Positions 21,201 to 61,700 of a stretch of DNA of 64,000 bases are shown here, in pieces. The DNA is taken from contig JAJTWR010000021.1 of the NCBI GenBank assembly GCA_021613335.1, forward strand, positions 3,985,001 through 4,049,000, given 5' to 3'. The notes beneath the pieces are model-generated. The model saw only the letters and a program-made list of their open reading frames with translations. It was not told where the DNA came from and made no database searches. This stretch comes from Whitmania pigra. Its lineage: Eukaryota > Annelida > Clitellata > Hirudinida > Haemopidae. Every line of letters starts with the position of its first letter. Within the stretch, counting starts at the first letter, position 1. The position numbers were made by a program, and so were the translations under genes.

Positions 21201-24200
21201 CTGGTAAAGCTCTTTCTTTGAGCTCAGCATTCAAATTTGTCAAATCTTGAACTTTTGATTCCAGCATTGAAACTTTCGATGCTGCATCATTGAGTAATAG
21301 CTGGGCACTGGAGAGTTTAGAAAAACATTGAGATAAGATTCGGCCTTTTTCCAGACTACACTTTTGATCATCCTCTGAAGTCTTTTTATTTTCGTAAACT
21401 AAGAATTGTATCTTTTCTTTGAGCTTTTTAATGAGGGCCTCTCTGTCTGACATAAATTCTTGATTGGTTTCAAAGTCTGTTGATCTTTGCTCATATTGCT
21501 TCAATCTCTCCTCCATCTCCTGACGAATTGCGTAATCTCTCTCTTTTGATTTTATCATTTCTTCCAGCTCAGCTCTCTTGGAGTTAAGGTCTTTTAGCTG
21601 CAGAGCATTTTCCGACTTCAACCTTTCCAGTGCATCGCTAAGATTCTGAACATTCTTAGTTAATTCGCCATTCTCCAATTTTAAGTTTTCTATTGTCCGC
21701 TCAAAGGTCTGTCCCTGAATTGTAAAGTCTTCTTTATCTTTAAGCAAGGCACTCAGAGTAGTATTAAGTTCGAAATTGGAAGCCTCTTGATTCTTAAGAA
21801 CTTCCCTCAATGAGGAAATCTCTTTCTCAAATTTAACAAAATTATTTGTCTGCTCATCTAAATTCTTCTTGCTGTCTTCAAGCTCTAGATGGAGTCTCTC
21901 TTTTTCTTGTTGAATTTCTTTGGTGACCTTCCGACATTCTTCTTTTTCCTTTTCCAGACTGCTCATTTTGACCATCAGGTCTTCATTTTCTAATCTCCTC
22001 AAAGATATCTCCTTTTGAATGCGATCCAGTTCTTCGAGGCTCTTTTGCAATTCGGATTTGATACTTTCCTTCTTCGAGACCTCCTCTTCTAGATCTTCAA
22101 TCCTGATCTTTTGGAGTTCAACAGTTTTCTCCAGCCTTTCCTTCACTTCTGTAGTTTCCTGCTCGAGGTATTTGCATTCTATTTCTTTCTGAGTCAACTT
22201 TTCCCTGAATGAGTCCAGTTCATCCAGTTTGACTTCATATTCATTCAATTTCTGAGACAATCTGAAGCCTTCTTGCGTAACAGCTTCAATCTCTAACTTG
22301 AGAGATTTAATAACTTCCATTAGGCTCGCTTTCTCTTTTACCTGCTCCTCTATTTTCAGTTTCAGTCGGTCATTCTCGGACTGGACCGATTCGATATTCC
22401 CAATGAGATTGTGGTCTGCATCGGAATCGAAAGACTTCCCCAATTCAATATCACTCTTATCAAGGATTGGACTTTGTTTCTTCAGTTCAGGATCAATTGG
22501 AACATTTTCAGATCCTTCTCCTGAACCATGTCTTTCTGTGGCAACTGAGTTTAGTTTCTCCTCGGGAGTCAAACTTTCGTATGTTTCCTCTGAATGGCTG
22601 ACCTCTTCATTTACATAGCTCCTGTTAGGAGTCCCATCTTCTGCCCCAAAGTCCCTCATCCCCTCTGGTTTTTCCTCTTCAATTCCAAGTTCACATCTTA
22701 GTTCTGCATCTTTTTTCAGCCTGGCATTCATTTCTTTGAGCTCCTTTACCATCTCTTTGGATGTTTGTAACTTCCCACTCAATTCATCCACACTTGAAAG
22801 TAGTTCCAACTTTTTTGCATCAACACAGGGAAGTATCCTCCCGGGGCTCTCTGCTCCTCCGCTCGACTGTTGAACTTGCGAGGCTTCGCAATCATCACCC
22901 GTTTTGTTGGACTTTGATTTTTCCACTTCGATCCTCCTGAGTTCTGAGCATTGCTCTTCCGTTCGACCAACATTTCTCATACGAGCAAAATTGGTTTCCA
23001 CCAACAAGGAGTTTTCCATCTCCAACTCCCTGCATCTCTGCTCACTCCTGGAAAGCTTAACCTTTAAACTTGCTAATTCTCTCCCAAGGCTTCTGAGCTC
23101 TGAAAAATCATTGGTTTTGATGTCGTCGGAAGCCCGAGCACGACTCGGCGAGCCATGCACTGGCGTCCTTCGGGAACATATTTTGGCAACAAGTTCAGGG
23201 TCAACGGGAGACAAACATTGGAAATTTTCCAGAGAATTCAAATTCCTTTGAGTAGTAGTCGATTGATTCTCCATTCGAGGGAGGTCAAATTCGATCAACT
23301 CCTGCTGGTTGCGAGATTCGATCCTGACCTACAGAGTTCATGTAAATGTTACAAATGAAGCAGCAACTCATTCTAATGTGAGATATGCAGCAAGTCAGAA
23401 GAAAAGATTCGTTTTCTTAAGAATTCAGTTTATTTTCCGGTCATCAAAAAAAAGCTGAAAAAACACTGACAAATGATGAACTTTAGCAGTTCCTAACAAT
23501 GAATGTTATTAGAAATAAGCAATTTAGAAATCTAAGGAGACAGATAAGTCTAACAAATCATGGCCATGCCGAGTTTTTGGCGACATGTTGCAAGCTGCCG
23601 CCAGTTGAAAAAGCCAAAAAGCGAATCAAGATAAATTAATCAAATTCAACCAATCAGATAACGAGTGATTAACGATCAAAAACATTGTGGGTCGACGGAA
23701 AGCAACGAAAGAAAAACACCGACGGAGACGACATCGAATCACAGGCGAGCGGAGATCCTCATGGTCGAACAAACATCACGTCAAACCGTCCATCAACTTA
23801 CTTCCTTTTTGTCTGCCGCAACAGAAGACTTGCAATTTTCAACGGACACGTTCTCTTTTTCGGAGGTCTCGTCGGTTGAAACCTGAACGACCTCGTTGTT
23901 ATTCGCAACGTCGTGAAGGGCGATTTCTTTACCTACAGCGACGGAGCAATCGCCCGCCACCTTGTCCGTCTTGCTTTCACCATTGGTTGATTCCTCTGAA
24001 ACCTGGCCTCCACTGCATTCGATGACTATTTTCAAGAAGGCAGACTTAAAGGTGCTATCTCCTGTGGATTCTATGAAGTCAGCCGTGCATTGAAGCATGC
24101 GGCACTTTTCGTCGAGGTCTTGCTGCAGTGCCATGATCATCCTCTCCGAGTGGTCTTTCGATTCCAGGAGCTCCTTTGAAAGGTCAGACAAGGTCGTCTG

Positions 24201-27200
24201 AGTCTCTTGAAAGGTGTCTGAGAGTCGCTGGACTGACTCGAGGTTCTCGGCCGTTACCCTGGCAACCTCCGCGTCGCACATCATTTTTGTTCTCTGGATC
24301 TGAAGGTACGAACAATTAGAAATGAATAATAAGGAATGAACAAACAATGGTGACAAGTCACGAAAAAGATGATGACTGCTGTCCAACCAACCTGAGATTT
24401 GAGTTGATTCTCTCTCTCCAGTAGCTGCTCGACAGTAGTTTGAAGGGCGTTCATATCGGCCCTCTGTTGCTGAAGGATGGCATCGCTGTCCTGACGAGCC
24501 CTCTCCAAGTTAGCGTTTAAGAGGTTTTCGCGATTCGTCAGCTCCATGATCTGATTATTGAGTCGGTCGATTGTCTCTTGGGAAACTCGGAGTTGCGCGG
24601 CCGACTTGCTCTCGGCTTCAGCGAGCCTTTCTTTCCACCTGTTGTCCAGGGCCTCGCGACCGTCGATTTGTTTGGCACACCTCTCCAGCAGGGCGAGAAC
24701 CTTTGCGAGCCTGGCCTTCACAGTTTCCAGCTCCCCTCTAGGAACCAAATCAGGCTTGTCAGCTTCACCACTGCTTGCTTCTGCTGGTGATTCAGAAGAA
24801 ACATCTTCCTGTTTCTTTTCTGCTGATATTTTATCAGAATTTTCTTTTTCTGTTTTGTCAACCGTTGAGAGCTCATCTCCTGACAGGATGGTCCTCACCT
24901 CCGTCATAAGGCTGGCCTCAATGGGCCCTGGCTTCATGCGTTCGGTCAGTTCACCTTGAACGACCTTCATTTGCTCATCGTATCTCTCAAGAACCTTGGC
25001 AAACCTGGGGTTACGACCAAGTGTTGAGCATATTAACTTCGTTATGTGATTGTTCCATCCAAAATGATTATGGCATTGTTTAATGATTCGATTTTTAAAT
25101 AATATTTATTAATTAAAATAATTTATCGAAAGTTGTAATAATAATAATAATGATGATGATGATGATGATGATGATAATAACAATCATGGCAGCAACAATA
25201 AAATTTCACTCAGAAATTTTGTGTTTTGTGTATGGATATTGAACGTGCAATTTGTCCTTTCTTTTAGTTGCCATCAATCCATCCAGATGGGCAGATGGAT
25301 CCATCCATCCATCCATACATCCACCCACCTTCATCCATTCATCCATTAATCACCAATCCACTCATCTCCATCCCAACTTTCAACCATGACAAGGTTGTTG
25401 GCACCAACCTCTGCCTCTGGCCGTTCAGTTCCTTCCTGACAGTGTTCCTATCCTCCAGCACTTGTACGAGTTCTTTGCCTCTCAAGTCGTACAATTCCTT
25501 CAACTTCTCCAACTCTTCCAAAACCTCGGCAGTGGCAGCCGGAGAGGACTCGGCTGCTTCAGAAGTTGCAGAATCATCCTTGGTTTCAGGTTCAGGAGAT
25601 GTCTTAGGTGCAGCTGGTGGATGAAGGAGGAATAAATTAAATTTAAAAAAAAGAATTATAGAAAACATATTTTTTTTATTAATGTAAAAAACAAGATAAT
25701 TTTAATAATAATAATAATAATAATAATAACAATAATAATAATAATAACGACAATAACAAACTTCATAGACAGATTAAAATTCACAGACCTGTCTTCTTAA
25801 ACTTAGCATTCAGTCTCTCCATGTCCTTCTGCACTTTGACCATCTTTTCATTGAAATCCTTTTCCTTGACCTCAATGGCTTTCTCCCTCTCGGAGAGTTG
25901 GCTGGTCAAATGGACGAGCTGGTCGTTGAGCCCCGACCTCACCTGAATGAATGAATGGAATGAATGAATGAATTGAATGAATGAATGAATGAATGAATGA
26001 ATGAATGAATGAATGAATGATGAATGAATGAATGGAATGAATGAATGAATGGAATGAATGAATGAATGAATGGAATGAATGAATGAATGAATGAATGAAC
26101 GAACGAATGAATGAAGGAAGGAATGAATGAATGAAGGAATGAATGAATGAAGGAAGGAAGGAGCCAAGTTAACATCAGATTATAATGATTTCATCTACAA
26201 AGTCAAGTCATCATTATTGTCATAATCATAATGATATAATTCAATACTATTGTTACATATATAAGCTAAAGCTCCTAAACCATTGTTAACATCACCATCA
26301 TCATTGTTATCATCAACATCATCGTTTAAAGGATTCACGCCGACCTCAGAAAGTGCTCGGATCTCTTCCTGCATGTCAGCCATCTTGGCCTTCAGTTCTT
26401 TCTCCTGTTGACGACAACGACGACGAGCAACGGTGAGCAATGATGATAATGAGGATAATTAAATTACAAAAAGCCCCATGGCGACGATACCGACATGTTT
26501 AACCTGTAGTTCTTTAACAGTCTCCTCGTTGGCCTTCAGAAGCTCCTCCTTCTCCTGTGCCAGTTGTCTCGTCTTCTCCTTGTTCGACTTGATCGTGTCC
26601 TTGCACTTCGTCAGCAGAATTTCCAGCTTCTTGACCTGGAGACCACGAGGAAGATCCAAAAATAAATGTTATGATAATATTATGATAATTTATCATAACA
26701 CATTCATCAGGACTATAAACTGTATTATATCTATTATAACATATTCGTCAAGATTATTAATAGTCAACATTTCTGCATTGCATTAGTAGTCGTGAAATTT
26801 GCAGCGAATCAAAGTTTTTGAATTATCTTGAACCATTTTTACTTATTTTAACACTTTTATTTTATACATCCAAACAATGCAAATAGTTGATAACAACAAA
26901 CTTTGTTGCAGCAACAACATTCTGTGGCCATGGCAGTTGTTAAAGACAACCAACATTCAATGATAGTTTAGCCAAAGAATGTTAGAATCAAATAATCCCG
27001 AATAATTTCTCGGGCATTAAACTCAGACAACCTTTTCTTTGAGAACGGACACTTCCTCGAGTGAAATGGGGCAATCAGATACATCGGTCTTTCCCTCCTC
27101 CCCCTCCCCAGAGCTGATGGCAACAACCGGTTGATTTGACTTCAGCAGCTGAACCTACATTAAAAATAATCGGAATTAATTTGAATAACTAAACTACCTG

Positions 27201-28890
27201 TCAAAGAATAAGCATTGAGCTCATGCGTAATTGATTGCTTTAATTGCTTTCTACGGTGGTGGTTTGACCAGGATGGTCCACGTACTCCACTTTGATGATA
27301 CTTTGCATCTTCAATATCGTTAATCAGTTGCATAACAGCTATCTGCCATTCTACAACATTCCACGATGACACAGCATTTTTGACAACGATGATGATGACA
27401 ATGTAGACAGTAACGATGATGACTAGCAGGAGAGAAACGTGACAACAACGTCATCATCCAACCCAGACCGAGGTGATTCATCGCCGTCATCATCACCTGC
27501 GTCTTGAGAACGGTGATTAGCTCGTCCTTCTCGTCGAGCATGAGAGCATAGCTGTGTTCGAGGTCCCTCTTGGCCTGCTGGTCCAACTGAATCTGTTCCT
27601 CCAGTTCACCGAGGCGTCTGCTCAACTTCCGACAAGTCTCGTTCTGGAAGCGAAGTCGGGCGTTGGCGAGAGCGAGCAAGGTCTAAAGCTCTCGTGTTCA
27701 ATGCCTAGCCAATCCGATTAATATGGCGTTAACCAGCCTATGAGAATTCTGTGCTATTCTGACCTCAAATTTCAACCATACGTCACCAATGAAATATCTA
27801 TTTCGTATAAATTTTCACTGGCTTTCCTTTACAAAACAAAAGATGAACAACATCTATAAACAGACTCTTGCATAATAAATAAGCCATTGCAATGAAGAAG
27901 TTTTGCATTTTAGATGAGACACATCATACATATTCATGTGACCTGCAGAATAAATATTCAAATGTCAACCAACTTTTGAGTCTTCAAGGTCTTTCACCTG
28001 GCCTAAAAGCACTCTGTTGGTCTAAAAAAAATATGAATGACATTTTTAAAATATTTTAAAATAGTATGTTTTTCAAAATAAAACAAATTCAGGTGATGTA
28101 AATGTACAATTTAGTTCAATGAGCAAAATGAAACAAATTGCAACAAATCTCGCAATGAAAAAAACTTCTCACTGTTTCCAATTCCTCCTTCGTTAAAGAC
28201 AACAGATCGGGGTCGTCTGCTCCTTGTGAAACTTTATCCGACCGGCCGACAATACTTTGAAGCTTGATTTCGGCATCGATCTAACAATTGAGAAGTAATT
28301 TATTAGCATTTTGCATTCAAAGTGATAACATTTTAATTTCTAATCCAAGCAAGGAGAGCATAAAATGTGATAAATACATTTGAAGCAATGACAGACATGA
28401 TTTGATCATATCACATCCACGGAATCATTCACAATAAAATATGTTCCTTGCACAGAATGACCAATCAATTTCATTTGATGATTTTGACAGATACCAAAAC
28501 ACAAATTAAAATAAATTGGGTAAATATTCCCATTAGCATGACTAAATTTTTATTGACACATAGATTCAGGTTGGCAAATAACTTAACACTTACAGAAACT
28601 TCGGCTTTTTGCTCTGAGATTTTTAAAGCTTTTTCATTTTCTTCATCTTGATCTGCAGCAGACGACTGCAATCGTTCCTCGGTTTTACCTTCATCGGTCT
28701 TGAAAATGAAATAAATATTAATTTACAGATGTCGGCACAAAATAACCTACAAATGCAGTTAAACAATTGTACTATCTTAATGCTATCTCAAAAAAACAGT
28801 CATCCATCTGCAAATTACCGGCATGGAGGCGCTTTTTCCAGGAGAATTGGCAGACAGATTTTCGAGTTTTTGTTTCAGATTTTTAAACAT
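18211..28890 (-). CDS. GOLGA4: Golgin-245/p230-like GRIP-domain protein, 17 coding exons
   Basis: A trans-Golgi tether recruited by ARL1. Exons: 28890-28819, 28698-28594, 28280-28173, 28021-27974, 27682-27497, 27154-27032, 26635-26504, 26404-26345, 25942-25789, 25613-25409, 25004-24392, 24299-23802, 23328-20152, 19932-19861, 19413-19291, 19063-19016, 18318-18211. They join in phase to 1,943 residues, near the roughly 2,230 of the human protein. The N-terminus MFKNLKQKLENLSANSP matches the MFKKLKQKI start of GOLGA4. Residues 112-258 match its first coiled coil (QLDQQAKRDL, EKDELITVLKTQV, LLTKCKDTIKSNKEK). Coiled coil fills most of the rest; one 3.2-kb exon codes for over half of it. The C-terminus is a GRIP domain: EPTELE, YLRNVLYKYMLGTETK, TLAKVICTVVRFSEDQTKRI, LEKEDSR. 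Exon 13 could end at 20164 instead (donor GTACAT). The last exon may splice on from near 18224-18219 to 18022, giving a different short tail. Confidence 0.92.
18820..19002. repeat. 18-bp minisatellite in a golgin intron
   Basis: About ten units of an 18-bp sequence close to TATACTGAGTACAAATTA, lying between GRIP-domain exons 16 and 17 of the golgin gene. As 18 is a multiple of three, the tract reads open on the minus strand as a repeated IICTQY(I/V) motif. That frame is only an extension from exon 16 into the intron. Confidence 0.8.
19560..19637 (-). repeat. SINE family B fragment in a golgin intron
   Basis: On the minus strand it reads GTATCGTGTTCTCAACCC, then GCGCACTTTTGGAG and ends in GCGCTATATAAATAACAG. 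Order and wording match the copy at 4776-4880, with the same GTATCGTGTTC start and the same GCGCTATATAAAT end. It sits in the intron between exons 14 and 15. Confidence 0.6.
25700..25750. repeat. (AAT)n microsatellite
   Basis: AAT trinucleotide run with AAC and ACG interruptions, in the golgin intron between exons 9 and 10. Confidence 0.85.
25945..26165. repeat. (AATG)n tetranucleotide microsatellite touching a golgin 3' splice site
   Basis: About 220 bp of AATG/GAATG/GAAGG units on the plus strand. On the transcribed (minus) strand this reads as CATT repeats, and the last unit ends in the CAG acceptor of golgin exon 9 at 25942. The repeat thus supplies the pyrimidine-rich tract of that intron. 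Confidence 0.9.
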
Positions 28891-30589
28891 GTCTCTGGGG
28901 TAATGTGGGTCGCAATTATCTATAGAAAATATTTGAAATATGAACGTCTTTACAATTAGAACAATAGGCGCACACCGGAACAATTCAGTATAAACACATT
29001 CCACGCGTAGGTAGCTAAAATTGAATGTTAGGGAAGCCAAACAACGTATTGGTTTGAATTTGTTTGAATTTTTTATTAAAAACGATAAAATATTTTATTG
29101 TTTTTGCAAATAAATCAAATTGGCTTTAATTAGATATTATAGTATTATATACTGACATCTGTCGACAAGTAGAAAAGATTTATATCAATGGATTTAAAAC
29201 ATCCTCCTTGATATTAATATTAATTTAAAAATGTATGAATTAATTTAAAAACTAATCAAATATTTCAGAAAGTTGCACGAAAATGAATTTTTATGTTACT
29301 CTAGTGAATGATTATTAATCATATAGCTTATGTCGTTGGCATAATGCGAACTATTTTTTATAGACCACGGATTATAAATCTAAGATTATTAAACAAATCA
29401 ATTTTTTCAAATAATTTATTCTTGGTATTCATCAATAACTACGAAATTCGATTACTCAGCAAGAAAAATCGACTAATCAGATCATGGCGTCGTCGAAACA
29501 CGGCATAAACCACGGAGAAAATAATCTAATTGATGCTGAAGGCTGAAACATTACTCTGAGTCAAACGTCACCCTGTGTTGCCCCACGGATCGAACCTCGA
29601 CCCCTGCATGACCTCTGCTTGACCTGGTTTGTTTCAATCCTGACGTGAACGCTTTTAAAATATTTATTAACTTTTTTTACTTTTACTTTTCTTTTCTTTT
29701 TTATTTCTATTCGGCTTTATAAATGACGATCATGCTCGGAAAACGTAGCGTGGAATCGATGGAATCAATCAAGGTGTCTCTATGAAAGAAGCCAAAGCTC
29801 CAGAAGTGACTGGAATATTGATGACGTCACGCGCATGTTTTAAATCATAGGCCGTCGTTGTCATTGAAGTTGTCTTCATCCTCTGCCCTAAGATGCCACC
29901 ATGTGATATCGTTATCATCACCACGAGAGTTGCTGACGGCGATGATGATGATAGTGAACTCTTCGTTACGGTCGCTTTGAGTTAATTTATGCATGTATTC
30001 ATTTGATTAATATGCAAATTTCATCCGCCAGACTTGAATTAATAATGCGAGGAGCTATAAATAGAGCACAGCTTCCTGGCGGGAAGGAAGCCTATTGGTT
30101 ATCGGAGAGTGCGCTCTCGTCTGATTGGCTGCGTGGATTTTATCTTCATGTGACAAGTATTTACTTTTGAGAGGTTGATAACGGGGGTCAATTGTTCATC
30201 CATAAGTTCATTAATCCAGCTCTACCCATATATCCGTCCACCAATCTGTTAGCCAGTCCATCCTCAGATTTATCCTTCCCTTACCATTAATAAATAGAAA
30301 AAAATATTTTTAATCTAGAAATATTTCCTTCAAATCGCCATATCAAATTTACCTTCTCCTCCTCCTCCTCCTCATCATCATCATCACCTCCAAATCATCA
30401 TAGTTACGCAACGTACTCTAATCAATAAAACAACATCATATTCATCGTCATCGTCGTCAACAGAAATAATTATCACGAGATATAGTTAACTTTATTTTCT
30501 TAAGATCCTTTAAATACGAGCCAAGAAACAAAATACTAAAAATATTTTATAAAAAAATTCTTCTTTTGAAAAAAAAATGTAGAAGGGGA
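28891..30589. other. Upstream region of the golgin gene; no gene seen
   Basis: Holds the golgin 5' flank. Bases 29870-30180 are less AT-rich and contain a TATAAATAG-like word near 30056-30064. A CTC/ATC tract lies at 30356-30390, and 30391-30430 resembles the tail of the SINE families. No open frame with family resemblance was found. Confidence 0.35.
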
Positions 30590-57740
<27,151 letters not shown>

Positions 57741-57822
57741 CTGAAAACAAAACTTGTACTCTGTATGAGGTTTCCTCTCAAAATTCTTTTTAACAATCCT
57801 TCATTTAAAAAAGCAGTAGCAC

Positions 57823-57857
<35 letters not shown>

Positions 57858-58632
57858 GAAGAGGGAGAATAGAGACTATGATGATGATTAGGATCTTCAT
57901 TCCGTTATCTCATTAGGAGGAAAGTGGCTCGAATGTGGGTGGTCTCGGAATGACGAAGGCAGCATCGTTCGTGATGGGGTTCGTGTTAATGCTTCACTTT
58001 CAGTGCTTCAAACCGGATGCACACCTCCAGTCATCCATCGGTAGTCATCCAGTTGTAGCGGCGATCGCAGACTCACAAAATGGTGTCGCACTTGTCGTGA
58101 AACGTCATACCCATTCGTCCATCTCGACTCAATCTTTCGCAAGACTAAACTTTATCGCTTCGAGATTATTACCTTATTAACGAGATTTCGTAATAACAAG
58201 TAATAATAATAATACTTCACCACTGCATCTACTACTTGTCGCTCTTTGAAGCTTTTGCAGTCGAGCGGCAACGGCAGATGGAAATCGCCTGCGATGAAGT
58301 CGGGTGATTGTTATTTTTCCTTGGAGCGTGGAAGAATTCCATGTACTTTCGGGGCGTAAATCAGAGGGTAGAATTGCCATCCATGCTTTGTGAGTTTGTG
58401 TTTGAGCATTCCTGCATAATTATAATATTGTTTTTAGATTTTATTGTAAATTAAATCATATATCTGCATAAATATTTTAATTTTGTATTATCAACGATTT
58501 CAATAATAAAAATTAATGAATAGTATAAACATTAATAAATATTATATATAAAAATAACTAAAACAATAATTATAGTTACAATTTTATGGTAAATTGTACA
58601 ATGGAGATACTCTTATTAAGGTTAGTGACAAC

Positions 58633-58712
58633 ACGTGATTGGCACCAAAAATAATGTCAATAATGACTCATTACGTGATTGGCACCAAAAATAATGTCAG
58701 TAATGACTCATA
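58633..58712. repeat. 40-bp tandem duplication
   Basis: ACGTGATTGGCACCAAAAAT starts at 58633 and again at 58673. The two 40-bp units differ at a single position, which points to a recent duplication. Confidence 0.9.
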
Positions 58713-61700
58713 ACCATTCGATGCATATATCATCAAGTTAATCGTCAAACTAAATAGTTTGAATAACTTGAATACCTTCTTGCTGCTAATGCTAGTACCA
58801 ATATTTATTCTTAACTATTAATGTTACCATGGTTACCATGCGATCAGTTTACCTAGTTATTTTGATTAGCATCACCACTTACCTCTTTAAATGTTTAAAT
58901 AAAAGCAAATAATTTCTAAAAGGAAATAAAATAAAAAATTCATTTATACCAATTTGTTGTTCCAATGGTCAGTCGTCAAATCGGACAGCCGTCGGAACCT
59001 CGCCTTGTTCCTGTTGTTGTGGTTGTTGTTGTTGATGATGATGGTGATATTTTGTTGGTGTTGATGCTGATGATGATGTATTGTTGTTGTTGTTGTTGTC
59101 GAAGAGACGTTCGTATCCTGTTGAATTCGATTAGATCAAGTATTCTTCTTCCTCTGCATTGAAAATCTCTTGCAATACTAATCATTCATGTTGGCATTCG
59201 CAAACGTAATAATAATAATAATAATAATGATGATGATGATAAAATGATAATAATAACATTATTGATATAATAATAATAATAAATAACGAATAAACATATA
59301 TAACAGAATAACAACAATATTATTCGTCATATTTACATATTATCATAGCAACCTCATAATTACAACAATAATAATTATTTATTGTTTTTATAATTATAAC
59401 CAACAAATTACATAATAATAATTATTACATCACCAACCCATAAAGCATGCTCACCAATCGACAACAATAAACATCACGTGTTTCCAGCAATCTTCGTCAG
59501 TCGCCAGGGGCGCCACGATTAACGGAAGTGGAAGTCACCTGGCGAACGCTTATAAAAATGCACCCAGGGTATTTTTTTTTAGCGCCAAAGCGTCGGTTCT
59601 CGTTTTATTTTTTATTTATGATTCGAGTGCCAGGAGCGAATTTATGCGAGTAGCGATGAGACGGAAGAACGCCGTTGCATCCGTGGAAGATATTTTCACT
59701 TGAATTACCGGATGAGGGGGATGAGTTTCTCGGTAGGTAATAACAACCAATCCTTGAATTTCGACTTTGAATTTCTTGCTTGTGATTTTTTCCATCTTAA
59801 GACTGTCGATGGTAGAACTATGTGTCTGTCCTGTGCTTATTAATTGTAAACGAAACGTTTCAGAAATTGTTATTAATATTATTATTATTATTGTTATTAT
59901 CTAACAAAACTTTTTTATTTATAATTATAACACTACTTTGTCCTTGTTATATAACTTAATTACTATGATTCATTTTGGTCAACATCTCAAATTTTCCACC
60001 AACTACTCTTAAACCTTCTATTGAAAAAGTCGTCATTTATAATTTTTTTCATGCAATATCGAGCAACACTTCAGAACTGTTCACCTATGAACTCGATTTT
60101 CCTTTCATCCGATCGAAACCGAACAATTCGTCCATTGAACAACAACAAACTGCTAAACAAACTAAAAAATTATTGAATCCACCAAAACCACGCCCAGATT
60201 TTTATCTGTTCACACACCCTGTCATTTTTACACCCAGCATGGTCCATGCTTGTTAAGTACTAATTATTTAAGTACTCCTCGTCTATCCATTCACCATCCA
60301 TCCGCCTACCTATCCATCTATCCATCCACCTACACTGAGTGGGTGAATCAGCAAAGCGTGGAGACAAGTCCATCACAAGCGAGACTGGAAGAGAGTCCAG
60401 TTCGGCCGAGCGGACAAGGAAGTCTGTGATTGATGAGGAGGATTGGATAAATATCGTCCTGTCGGCCAAAAATAGCCGCTTACAGAGACGCGGGGCATGG
60501 ATTTATAAGGCCGGTCGTCCATTTCTGATCCTGTACTTCCATCCACGGATGATGGAAAAGCAAATTAAAGAAAAGGAAACGCGCCAAGACAGGGAAGTTA
60601 AGAAATTAATGAATTAAAAGCATCCGATGACGAATGGCTGCTGCTACTCAGCATCCTCTTTATCTGACATCATCTCTCTTTTCATCCCTACTCTACTTTC
60701 TCTCTCTCTCTGTTCCCATCAACATTTCTCCTCTTTCATTCCTTCATTTGCATTCCATCGATCCCAAGGCTATTTTTTTTGCCTCTATTAGATTTATGGC
60801 TTATTATTGTCCAATTGCCGAATTATAACCAATTTGTACGAAAGTAGAAACTTGTGTGATCTTAAGGGGATTTTTCAAAATTATTCACCTATTTGAGATG
60901 AGATGTTGCCTACCTGGTCTCAAAGTGATTGTTACCTGTTACTGCGTTCAAATAACTGATGCAATTGCTTGATTATAATAGTTGTCATTTTCTTATATTT
61001 AAGAAATAATAATAATAATAATAAGTTATAATTTTTAATAAATTAAATTACAAATCTAAAGTCAGTAATGTAATTTTCATTATCGTAATATCATAACCAG
61101 TCCCAACTGCTAAATGGCTCCAAAAAATACCGTACAGCTCACACGAACCCCACCCATACCTCCCCTATCCATTCCTACCCACCCACATCTCCTCTAACCA
61201 TATCGCTCCATCCACATCCTAAAAATAATCATCGGCAACATCCCCGAAATTCGAAGGCGCCATATTTCATAGTCAGGCGCGGGACAGAGCATTTACAGTA
61301 TTCGATATATCGATCACAAGCGTTATATTACATCAGCCTAATGGACACGTCACGTTTCTTCATCCGTGTCATCTCCATTTGTCACCAACCACGGCCAACC
61401 CCCTAAGTCCCCGGGCGTGTCACGGTCAGGATTTCAAACCATCCATAGATCTGCCACCGGGAGGTTTTTTCGGGTTTTGAACGCAGTCCTTCCACTCATG
61501 ACGTCATTACAGTCGTAAATCATGGAGGACATCTTTCCTTTGATATTTTCCATGCCATATGACTCAAAGAACTTGAGTCCTATTCTGTCTCGTTCTATCT
61601 TTCGTTGTATCACTCTGTGTTGCTTTTCATCTCTTTGTATCTCTCTCTTTATCTCTGACTGTCTCACTGGGGTTTCCCTCTGAGCAGACGATTCGTCATT

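Noticed and set aside
58213..58413. Candidate minus-strand exon with a TTATGCAG acceptor
   Set aside because: It has an open frame, but the donor is poor and its end phase does not fit the next candidate exon at 57740.
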